Source of the DNA: Prorocentrum cordatum
Taxonomy: Eukaryota; Sar; Dinophyceae; Prorocentrales; Prorocentraceae
Reading direction: 5' to 3'
DNA: 64,000 bases
Assembly (NCBI GenBank): GCA_963575745.1
Contig: CAUYUJ010009480.1
Coordinates: forward strand, 175,747-239,746
Each line of letters starts with the position of its first letter. Position 1 is the stretch's first letter. Positions 11,278-20,700 of the stretch are shown one piece after another. A program made the position numbers and the translations under genes. A model generated the notes under the pieces. The model searched no databases and was not told the origin of the DNA. It saw only the letters and a list, made by a program, of their open reading frames with translations.

Positions 11278-14200
11278 CTAAAATTGATTAGACTTGGGTT
11301 TGTCTCTGTCCTCGGGACCCCGAAAAGGAACAAATTGCTTCACGTCATACTTAAATGACTGAGTGCCTGACATCACTTCCAGAAGCAGCTCCCGATCGAT
11401 GCTTCCCTTTGTATGCCCATCTGCGGTCATATCCCTAGTATCACACCATTGCACGTTATGTACTATACCTATATCCATAAGCTCACGTATCCAACTGATA
11501 TGTCCAAGCAGAGTCCGTTCTGTGGGTATTTTGAGATCCCTGCTTGATAAAGATTTGTAGACGGACTCAGCGTCTATGGTCAGAGAGACTTTGATAGCAA
11601 GGCCTCCAACTTCACGCATATCTCGTAGTTGTCGTGGAGTCAAGGCCCCTGCCTTAAGCTCATGGAGAGTAATGAGCGTAGGGTAACACTCATCAAGGTT
11701 ATGTGCGGCTGCAAGTGCCTCCGCAGCATAACTGGACCTCACCTGTAATCGGTGTGATTTGCATAGTCCGTCACAGAGGTGAACGACGGACTTGCCTTGA
11801 GGCGAGTTTCCTCGCCGTAGTACGTTGGCCCCGCGAATGCCGTAGCCCTTGGTCTCGTCATCCTCCTCCCCGGTAAGCTTCCGATATCCCGAATCGCTAT
11901 GGATGTCGACTTCATTCGTCGGCTTCATCCGAGGGAAGGTGATACGTTTCGGACTGCTGATCAGCTTTCGCGTCACAGCATTCAAACGTCTGACTTGTAA
12001 ATTGGTGGGCTCTTGAATTTTCTGAAGAGAGACCACATATACCATAAGCCAGATTTGAGTAAGAAGGGCATAGGCGAGGGCTCCTCGCAGGCTGACGAAC
12101 ATGTCGGTAATAAGTTTCGTGGCTTTGGCGTCGGCCGCCGCTCCTGTAAGTTCTGGATGTGTGATGGGACGTAGTTGTTTGATATACTCGTCCTGGTCCA
12201 TGATCGCATCTCCCTGATCATTCTTAGTGTAGCGGACGGCACAGTTCGTATATGTGTGCTGGTTGAGCTTGCATTTGCCAAAAACCTTTTCGACACGTTG
12301 TACATAGTCGTCGATATTTTTCTCTAGACCTGTCATATTAATGTCATCGACATGTTTTGCAGTCAGAAGATCTTGGCTGAATTCAAATTCAGGATCGTAA
12401 CTAGTCGGTGAAAGTCCTATAGCTCGTGTGGTCGTACGAAGTTTGAAAGAGAACGCTCTTGGGGCGTCCTTAGTACCCGTTCCTGGTTTGAGGCACCTAA
12501 GACAGCGTCGACTTTCGTCGTAGGATGAGAAGCCGGGTAGGGTACGAAGTACCTGAGCGCTTCCTGGTGGAAGAGTAAAGCAGACCATGCGAGTTTCCTC
12601 GCCAGTGGCATGGGCAAGTTCCTCGTAGGTCAAACCTTTTAGGAATGCCTTATCGATATCCATGGATGCTAAGATCCACTCTGGATGACATGCCGCTTCA
12701 CTTGCCAAGAGTCGTTGAGACTGCCTTCGGGCGGTTCCCGAGAATGTTTCCACATCAAAGGCCTCAGTATCCATAAATCCACGAAGGACCAATCTGAGAC
12801 GAATGGTTTTAACGTTCTCGGTGCCCATCTTTACGAACTTCCACTTGTATACATATCTGGATGTCATGATGTTGGAAGCTTTGGATAAGTCGTACATCTC
12901 AAAGCATCGGTTATCAATCCAGATCTTGAGCTCAGTATATAAGGCTTCACTAACCTCCTTTGGATGTGCTGCTATGTCGGCTTTGGTCAGTAGGTCGTCT
13001 TCTTTGACAACCACAGCACGTTTAGCAGCATTGGATACATATACTCTCATCGTTGCGACCATATCGGTATCGAGCTGTGCAAGTTGGGTCTGATCCAACA
13101 CTATTTTTGACATTTCTGATGTAAAGCATAGTTCAACGTAAGGACCATATTCATCACTGTCTAGGGAATAGCTCTCGTCGTTTGTGTTCGAACAAAGAGA
13201 TACTAGACAAGACTCACATGAGTTAGGCTCGTCTCCGAGCATATCTGATGATGTAATATCATCTTCGTCCGCAAATGCTGAAACCAAAACGCATTGGTTA
13301 GGCAGCGTAGTTGTTGGGACGCAATAGAGATAATCATCTGTAATCGTCGTAGGATGAAGGTTCATACGTAGTTCGTCGTACCACTCTTCCAGCATCATGG
13401 CTTCGATATTGTGTTCCTCATTATCCTCATAGATTGTCGACAGACGGCCTTCGCTAGGCGATGAAGCGTCTGGTGTGTCTGGAGAAGGCCTGTTTCCAGG
13501 CGACTCGTGTTCTCCAGACGTGTTGCTTGGATGCTGATATTTAGCCAGGTCATCGTGAAATCCTAAGGAAGGGACACGAGAAGTCAAGCATTGAATAAGT
13601 CTGGAGTGAGTGCTACCAGTAATCTGAGAAATGTTTAGGCCGGTGCCCACACATTCATAGTAGTGGAACGCCGGGCTAATGTCATTGTCATAGTGGATCA
13701 GCGTAGACCCGGTGGCGTACTTTACTGCAGGTAGGCTTGACACACTCTTAGCCAATCGAACTGCTACTACATGTTCCACTCTGAAGTAATTTCGTACGAG
13801 ATACTGTAGTGCTAGGTGTACGCGCGGGTGAAACTTGCTATCGTCTGACAGGTTAAGGTTTCCCTTGTAGTCGGGAATATACCCGAAAACTTTGGCAGGT
13901 TTCCCTGCACTGAGATGTGCCACATAGGCAAGGACGGTTTGCATGGCCATGTTATCCATGCCAAGTTCCCGTGTGAGGAGACATTCGATGTATAGTGTGT
14001 GACGAGCATCAGGATACATCACAATTACCTCACGAGATCCTGCCTTGACAACAATATGTCCTCTTTCAGGCACGTTTCGGATCACCGGGAATGGGCCGTT
14101 CCAGCCTCCATGGTCGTCCTTGGTGGCAGTAGGTCGGTGGTAGTCGACCAAATCCCCTGATGAGTAGAGGCGAGCACCATCAGGAGTCGTCTTAGCCCTA

Positions 14201-17200
14201 AGAGCCCGATTTGTCTTGGCTACAGCAGTAGCCTGAGTTATGGCTTCGAGGCTGACTTCCCTTACACGACGTTCTCGTTCGTGTCCTGAAGTCTCGGGTC
14301 CCTTGGGAAAGTCAAGGGTATCGAGATCAGGAAGGAAGGAGGGCTGACGTCCTGTGTGTGCCTGATATGGCGATACTCCGTTATAAAACGTAAACGCATT
14401 AGTAACGAAGATGCCTTCCGCCAATACTCTAGTGAATACAACAGGGATGTTGTGTCTATTCAATTCTTCCTCAATCATGTGGAGGACGCCTCTGAGAATG
14501 CCGTTTCGTGACTCAATTGAAGTCGCGTGTTGGCCCGGTGCTCGGATACGAAGTTCCGTGCCCTTATTGGCCATCATGCTTTTAGCGGCCTCATTATTCA
14601 GGGCGCCTTCTCCATCTGAGTATAAAACTTTGAAGGGTCCGTGATAGGCAATCCAGCAGTAGTGGTAGGCATCGATGATTGCGTCGCGTTCTCTGTCGGA
14701 AATTTCAAGGCCTGCTGCCAGGCGAATACAACGAACCATAATATGAAATATGGTCCGTTTCTTATAAAACATGAGGTCCATTTCCCCTTCGTCGAGCCAG
14801 TTACCAGGGAGGCTTACCGATGGTAATGTCGAGTTTCCTGGACGTTCCCATGCTCTACATTCCCGACAGGTGTCGCATATTTCCTTGATCATGTTCAGTC
14901 GAACGTTATCAAGCCCCACCTTTTCGAGGATTAGCCTCATCTTTGGCTCCTTCGCATGATACCATCGCAGATGCAGTTTTCGGAGTTCCTTTTTCACAAC
15001 ATGGGGTTCGTGACTACGGAGACTCTGTAGACTGTGTTGGATGTCAAATCTCGTCCAGTCGGGTAGTCGTGGAGCCCCAGAGCCGGTGGAGGCAAGGGGG
15101 TTCCTTGTAGCTCTGCGTAGTTGATCCCCTGTGTTGACTGCGTCTGGAGGTGGTGGTACGCCTTGTAGACGTCCGCGGCGGGCCGCTACCTGTGGCGCAT
15201 CGCTAGAAGACGCAGAAGGCGTGTTTCCACGCTCGGGGGCGTCTCGTAGCAGGTCGTAGCTGCTGGTGCCAGATGTCGGATCGACGTTACCGAAGGAACG
15301 TGGTCGTGGTGGCCTGGCGTGTGCGCCTTGGCGGCCACCTGAAGCTGAAGCTTGGCCCTCACCAGGTTTAGGTAGGGGTTTCCACCAAGCTGGCACGTTT
15401 TTGCCTTCGGGGTCGTGGTCGTCTGGTAGTTTAAATGGTTCAGCAAAACGACATTTACCAGGTTCGGTATCAAGGTGATTCTTAACACCCTTGCTTCTCG
15501 TAAGATCCCTCTGACATGCTGGACATGGCCAGTATACAGAGATAGAGTCATGATATTTGCACTGCGTAGGGTCTCTGTTATGGCTAGGACTGTCCTTTCG
15601 GACGTTGTCGATGCATGCCGGGCACGTAGCCACCTTTGGGATGATACGATCACCGATGCGTCTCATACCTTCACCTGGTTCAGCTTGCTCAGGAAGGTCG
15701 GCAGGATAAGCATGTGCAGTATTTATAGGCGCGTTTCCGCGCGTGGTGTCAATGGCTTTCGCCAAGTAGACGGCTTCCACGAAGGCAGACTGCAGTCGTC
15801 GAGTGTATTTTTGTGCCAGTGAAAGCTCGGTGTTGCACGGTTGTGCGTGCACATGCTGACCGTTGCACTTGAGTCGCTCAAAGGGTTTAAGAATTGTCTT
15901 GTCGTTGCTGGTGATATTTGTCGGCTTCTTAATATAGTCACCAGTCGTATCTTTAAGTCCAGTAGCGCATTGATCAATGCGCACGGTCGTGATGTGTGGT
16001 CGGTTGGCAAGCTTCGTCCATGGAGAGATATCGTCCACCCGTGTTCCTGCCGGTTGTCCGCGTATAAACCACCTCTGAGCGTCATCTTGGGTAACAGCAA
16101 TTTTACCACAATAGATTATGTGTGGTAAGTCTTCTCTGTGGTGCTGTTCCCAAGTGTTATAGTTGACTTTGTAGTTATAGTAAGATGGTGGTCCTGTGGT
16201 GCGGCAGCTGGGTTGCAGTATGGCAACTCGTACGTAGCATATCTTGAAGTAGTGATCTATCACCTGCTGCACCGAGGGGTCTCCCAGGTCGACATATGTA
16301 GTCTTGTCCAAGTTGCCGCCTGAGGACAGTCCCCTTGAGAAGGCAAGCTCTGAGATGCCACCCTCACCACCACAAAGCTCCAACATATCCACGCAATTGT
16401 TATGGCCATAGCATAGTGTAGCAACTATGCTGTATATGTCAGCGTGTGTGTCGGGCATAGATGTGGGGAGGGTAAGGAACAGGTCATCGTCCTCGTCGGA
16501 GCTTATCAGCTCGACAGGGGCGTCAGTACTCCAGGTTGCCATAAGATCCTGTCCGAGCCCTGACAAGTCGTCGCCGCAATCGTCATTTCCGTCTTCGACG
16601 TGCTTTTTAATACGGCGAGGCTTGATGCCTGCTTCCTTTTCGGCTTTGAGCCTTTCCTTCTGCTTTATACGCGATTCAGTGGGTAAAGCTTGCTCGTTTT
16701 GTTCGTCGGTCTGTGTACTCATTGTCGTGGTGGAATGGGTACATGCGTCAATCGCCAGAGTCGGGAGGGGGAGAGAACAGTCATCTATGATGACGCGTCT
16801 ATGTTTCTGTGGTGATTGAGTAGGCTCGTTTCCGAGCAAGACCGGTTCCTCGGGTTGCCAATACAACCGAGTACTGATGTTGGCAACCCCTGCAGGTAAT
16901 GGTGCATGCCAATCATACCCTGTTGGTTGATCGGTAACTGAGATATCTTGAATAACCGCGTTGGTATCCAAATTGATTGTTACACGTCGGATAACTTCAG
17001 ACCATTTTGGTCCTCCTTTATGAGTCGTCACGTAATGACGAGTATTATGGTCTGTACGTGTATACGTATTTAAGTATACGGGCACGTTTCCGTGCGTGGT
17101 GGTACTCCCCAGGATTTTGTCGTTTAGGTAACGGATGAGTGTAGTACGTGTCTGAGCCCGCCATTCAGCATGTCGTACCGTATGGCCGTACCAGTCCAAC

Positions 17201-17742
17201 ACATGTTGTGGTATGGCCTGCTTACAGGTACATGTCCACAGCTTCGAGCTAATCGGTATCGATGATGCTATCTGCATATATGTACCACTTGGTGTATTGT
17301 CTTGCATATTGAACCGAATACCGAAATGACACAAACGCATCCGTATTACTGTCAACTTCAGATCTTCCAGAGTATCACGTACTGGAGATAACTTCCAAAC
17401 GTATCCTGGGGGACCGAATATGATGATTTTCATGCTGAGTTTCTTGGCTTTTATCAACAGGTTCTGGATGCGTGACCAGTGTGGGGCCACTCTCTTTCCT
17501 GGAGTTCGTATATACCAGTCACCCGGAGTACTGATCCATATGAGAGTGGAATCTCCACTGATCACCGCACCTAGATAATTTGTGCCCACGCTTGTCATAA
17601 GTTCGTTGTGGGAAATACGGTCACAAATATAACCTCGTGTGCGGAGGTCGGCACATGCCTCCCTCGTATCTTCAATGACAAAAGCCCTCTTACTAAGGCA
17701 GGTTGCCCCGCTGTCCTTGTTACCCCCCGGCTTTTCAGCCAT
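11278..17742 (-). CDS. Copia Pol: methyltransferase-like domain(s), Cys/His cluster, integrase, RT, RNase H
   Basis: 2,154 codons, intact. Residues 45-200 and 445-630 look like two related modules. The second has a SAM-binding-type LELCGGEGG, then QPSCRTTGPP and a DQC...KKPT...C...H.H block resembling cytosine methyltransferases (inference). A Cys/His cluster lies at about 700-770. Integrase follows: HHCC finger (LHLRWYH, CDTCREC, about 917-965), then catalytic Asp in EMDLMF, Asp in YSDGEG and Glu in SIESRNG (about 985-1080), and a C-terminal domain with WNGPFPVI. Copia RT has MDIDKAFLKG (about 1695) and HVDD (about 1799). RNase H (about 1945-2110) has HSDSGY, AAEALAA, TIDAES and TADGHTKG. 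The first ATG is 13 codons after the Gag-Pro UGA, in the same frame, so expression is probably by readthrough. Integration and reverse transcription roles are firm. Confidence 0.93.
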   Translation of the reverse strand: MAEKPGGNKDSGATCLSKRAFVIEDTREACADLRTRGYICDRISHNELMTSVGTNYLGAVISGDSTLIWISTPGDWYIRTPGKRVAPHWSRIQNLLIKAKKLSMKIIIFGPPGYVWKLSPVRDTLEDLKLTVIRMRLCHFGIRFNMQDNTPSGTYMQIASSIPISSKLWTCTCKQAIPQHVLDWYGHTVRHAEWRAQTRTTLIRYLNDKILGSTTTHGNVPVYLNTYTRTDHNTRHYVTTHKGGPKWSEVIRRVTINLDTNAVIQDISVTDQPTGYDWHAPLPAGVANISTRLYWQPEEPVLLGNEPTQSPQKHRRVIIDDCSLPLPTLAIDACTHSTTTMSTQTDEQNEQALPTESRIKQKERLKAEKEAGIKPRRIKKHVEDGNDDCGDDLSGLGQDLMATWSTDAPVELISSDEDDDLFLTLPTSMPDTHADIYSIVATLCYGHNNCVDMLELCGGEGGISELAFSRGLSSGGNLDKTTYVDLGDPSVQQVIDHYFKICYVRVAILQPSCRTTGPPSYYNYKVNYNTWEQHHREDLPHIIYCGKIAVTQDDAQRWFIRGQPAGTRVDDISPWTKLANRPHITTVRIDQCATGLKDTTGDYIKKPTNITSNDKTILKPFERLKCNGQHVHAQPCNTELSLAQKYTRRLQSAFVEAVYLAKAIDTTRGNAPINTAHAYPADLPEQAEPGEGMRRIGDRIIPKVATCPACIDNVRKDSPSHNRDPTQCKYHDSISVYWPCPACQRDLTRSKGVKNHLDTEPGKCRFAEPFKLPDDHDPEGKNVPAWWKPLPKPGEGQASASGGRQGAHARPPRPRSFGNVDPTSGTSSYDLLRDAPERGNTPSASSSDAPQVAARRGRLQGVPPPPDAVNTGDQLRRATRNPLASTGSGAPRLPDWTRFDIQHSLQSLRSHEPHVVKKELRKLHLRWYHAKEPKMRLILEKVGLDNVRLNMIKEICDTCRECRAWERPGNSTLPSVSLPGNWLDEGEMDLMFYKKRTIFHIMVRCIRLAAGLEISDRERDAIIDAYHYCWIAYHGPFKVLYSDGEGALNNEAAKSMMANKGTELRIRAPGQHATSIESRNGILRGVLHMIEEELNRHNIPVVFTRVLAEGIFVTNAFTFYNGVSPYQAHTGRQPSFLPDLDTLDFPKGPETSGHERERRVREVSLEAITQATAVAKTNRALRAKTTPDGARLYSSGDLVDYHRPTATKDDHGGWNGPFPVIRNVPERGHIVVKAGSREVIVMYPDARHTLYIECLLTRELGMDNMAMQTVLAYVAHLSAGKPAKVFGYIPDYKGNLNLSDDSKFHPRVHLALQYLVRNYFRVEHVVAVRLAKSVSSLPAVKYATGSTLIHYDNDISPAFHYYECVGTGLNISQITGSTHSRLIQCLTSRVPSLGFHDDLAKYQHPSNTSGEHESPGNRPSPDTPDASSPSEGRLSTIYEDNEEHNIEAMMLEEWYDELRMNLHPTTITDDYLYCVPTTTLPNQCVLVSAFADEDDITSSDMLGDEPNSCESCLVSLCSNTNDESYSLDSDEYGPYVELCFTSEMSKIVLDQTQLAQLDTDMVATMRVYVSNAAKRAVVVKEDDLLTKADIAAHPKEVSEALYTELKIWIDNRCFEMYDLSKASNIMTSRYVYKWKFVKMGTENVKTIRLRLVLRGFMDTEAFDVETFSGTARRQSQRLLASEAACHPEWILASMDIDKAFLKGLTYEELAHATGEETRMVCFTLPPGSAQVLRTLPGFSSYDESRRCLRCLKPGTGTKDAPRAFSFKLRTTTRAIGLSPTSYDPEFEFSQDLLTAKHVDDINMTGLEKNIDDYVQRVEKVFGKCKLNQHTYTNCAVRYTKNDQGDAIMDQDEYIKQLRPITHPELTGAAADAKATKLITDMFVSLRGALAYALLTQIWLMVYVVSLQKIQEPTNLQVRRLNAVTRKLISSPKRITFPRMKPTNEVDIHSDSGYRKLTGEEDDETKGYGIRGANVLRRGNSPQGKSVVHLCDGLCKSHRLQVRSSYAAEALAAAHNLDECYPTLITLHELKAGALTPRQLRDMREVGGLAIKVSLTIDAESVYKSLSSRDLKIPTERTLLGHISWIRELMDIGIVHNVQWCDTRDMTADGHTKGSIDRELLLEVMSGTQSFKYDVKQFVPFRGPEDRDKPKSNQF

Positions 17743-17759
17743 CAGGCAAGACGACGAGG

Positions 17760-17784
17760 GGGCGACGTCGCCCTGCCATCTTCA
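17760..17784 (-). promoter_or_regulatory. Candidate stop-codon readthrough signal between Gag-Pro and Pol
   Basis: Gag-Pro ends with a single UGA (17784-17782, sense TCT TGA AGA). Pol continues in exactly the same frame, with 13 open codons before its first ATG. Eight bases after the stop begins a 14-base perfect palindrome (17773-17760, GGGCGACGTCGCCC) able to form a 5-bp stem with an ACGT loop. Gammaretroviruses such as murine leukaemia virus use an in-frame stop with a structure about 8 bases downstream. The analogy is inference; a chance nonsense mutation is the alternative. Confidence 0.5.
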
Positions 17785-20700
17785 AGATGAAGAAGATGTG
17801 CCTACAATATCTGCCAACATCTGGGCTTCCCTCAGATGCTGGAGCTCAGCACTGCAGCGCGCCGTGGCCTCAGAGGCGGATTGCTCCGCAAATGCTGTCA
17901 GCATCGATGGATTATCCATCAGCTGTTTCAGCACGCCTTTGGACCTAGCGTCGCTGACCGTATGCAATTCACGATTAGTGTATCCCATCACTATTTTACG
18001 GCGGGACTGCACAGCGTCCATGGGTACACTACCACCATGCTTGGCCAGTGTCCTGGCAACAAAACAATCGAACGTCTCGAGATCGTCGATGTTGTCGCCT
18101 CGCATGGTGGCCTTGGCGAGCGTCTCCATCAACCCCTGGGGCAGGTTTCCCTGCAATTGATTGCGCTCCTGCGCTGGGGTCGGCTCGCCTGTCAGCACTG
18201 TCTGGAAGGACGTGCTGCTTGAGCCCGAGGCGGGTTGCCCCGCAGCTCCAAAACGATCACACCTGATCGACAGATGCCCTGACGGCAACTTCGTCGTCGG
18301 CATGATTTTGGAGCCTTCCGGGAGCTCCATCTTGACCTGCCCCTTACCAGGGAATATCAGCTTTTCCTGGCCTCGTTCAAGCACGATGATCGTGCGTTTG
18401 TCCTGCATACTATCGAGACCTAGGATGGCTGGCAGGTCCTTTCCACAGCCTGACACAATGTTCGTCTTGTATGAATCGTGTTGGGCTGACCCCTGGTACT
18501 CGCAGGCAATGCTAAATGTGCCTACGGTATCCGCTGGGGCCGACCCCTCTCCCACTCCGTTGATATGCAAACGAGAGCGGGGCTCGAATGTACAAGCACG
18601 ACCATGTGACTCAGCAGCCTGAACGAACTTACGGCTCGTGTTCTCGCCCATGATGTTGATCTTCGAACCGACGTCGATGAGTATGGAATTTCCACCATCA
18701 TCCAAGAACGTCTTACTCGGCTGCTTGATGTGCACAGTTTCTGAAGTGTCGGCTGTGTCGGTAGGCGGGTTTCCCCGCGGCACATTCGTACTCCCTGGCG
18801 GGTTACCCCGCACGACACTGGCATGCGACTCGCTCTCGGCCATGCGTGCCAGGTCAATGTACTGGAAGTACGACACGTGCTGGGCGTGATCACCACGCTC
18901 CTCCCGCCAGTTGGCATACTCATCACGTATGCTCATATACTGCTCGCGGGTAGTGCGCCTTATCAGCGTTAGGTACGAGTGAAGGGCGATGTCTTGCAGC
19001 CCTTCGTTCATGACGTGATCCCGGTACCGCAGCCACTCCTCGAACTCCTCATTCGTCGCTGAGATGTTGACGGCCCTGGCTGCTGCTGCTGACGCCGCTG
19101 AGGATTCTGATAGGTCTAACGACGGACTATCAGTTTCAGGATTATTGGCATCTAGCATAAACGTTGTGTGTGTATTATCCATCTGATTCTGGAAATGTCG
19201 TACACGCAACTCGCGCAGCTGATCAGGGTCCAATGACATCTCAACCTCGCCTCCACTCTGGGGAGACATCTGAGGAGTATCCTGCAGGTTTCCCTGCTGA
19301 GGCGCCGTCATCGGGATAAGCTGATCGAAATATCCCGTTGCCATAGGCGGCCTTACCTCTTCAGGCAGGTGTCCCTGCTGGTGTGACGAAGCTGTCTGCA
19401 TAGCTAGCATCCTGGCCGTCATCTCCTCCACCATGCTCCTTAGCTCCCGCAGCTCCCTCATTGACTGCTCGGGAGTCTGACTAAGGGAGCCAGTCCATGG
19501 GAAGGACGATGTTATAATGCCAGGTGCACGACAGATCGCACATGGTGGCTGCTGTGGATCTCCCTCACGCTGGTTTGTCACGTGGCCCACCACGTTAGAA
19601 TTCCAGCATCCCTCGTGGAATAGGTGATTGCACCTCAGGCGATACACACTATCCCTGGGCTGAAATTCTTCGAGGCATACAGCACAGGTGTCCTCCATCC
19701 CAGTAAAGACTTCTACGTCTGCTACCCTGGGATATACCCGCCGCTGCCTCTCCAGTACCGTCTCGGAGGGCATGAAGGCTGATGGGGGAGTCCCCGTTAG
19801 GTCCATCACCTCCGGCCCTTCGACATTTGGCATGGAAGTGGTAGGAGTCACGGCGGGCGAGTTTCCTCGCAAAGGTGAGCCCCTATTCCGCACCACATCG
19901 AGTGCAGCTGCACGTGACTGGTCCCGTACACTTTGCACCGCCTGCCTCCTCATGAAACATGCCTGCTGAGTGTGGTGCGTCTGCCTGATGTAGTCAGGCA
20001 CGCCCCTACTGCCAGACGATATTGAATGGGCAGTGGGTTGTACAACCACCTCTGGTGATGTTGGGGAAGGCATGAAGGCCATGTGCGGGTACATGGAGTG
20101 GTCACTGCAGCGCACATTGGTGAGGTTATGCATCTGATCCGCCAATTCCCGAACAAATTTGTTCGGGACCCTTGTACCGTCAGGGTATAATGGCGGATTC
20201 ATCTGCGTGGGTGGTGGCCTCTGGCCCTGAGACATGCTCGGATGGGCGTTGAACGCCGGGATAAAGGCTCGTTGCCGAGCGGGGCCCCGTGGGTTGGGAC
20301 CCTCCGGTTCCCAGGACCAGGCTGGCCTCCACCTCTGCCCACTTGGGTGAGGCAGATTATGGTTCTGCACCTGCTGTACCGCGGCCGCCACTCTTGAGCG
20401 ATAGTCGTCGGGTATACCCGCCCTGTGGTGGCTTGGTGTACCAGGCAGGTTTCCCTGCTGACTCGTTGGCGTGCCGGGCGGCATCATGTTGAGGAGGGCT
20501 GTGCTGTGATCAGCCCTAGCCGCAGCTAACCTCTCCATGAGTGTGCCGTTTACTGCAGGGCGAACAGGTGTCCCAAATGGGGATTGTGCTGGCGGAGTGC
20601 CCGCTGGAGTCATGCCCCTTGGAGTGTGCATGCTCTGTGTGGGGCTTGCGTGCGTTGGCTCGAACCGAGCAGGTCCGCTTGTAGGCAGGTTTCCCTGCAT

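Noticed and set aside
20658-20670. gctcgaaccgagc as a 38th mini-hairpin
   Set aside because: The stem matches but the loop has three bases and is not GNRA-like, so I left it out of the count; it may be a deletion derivative.
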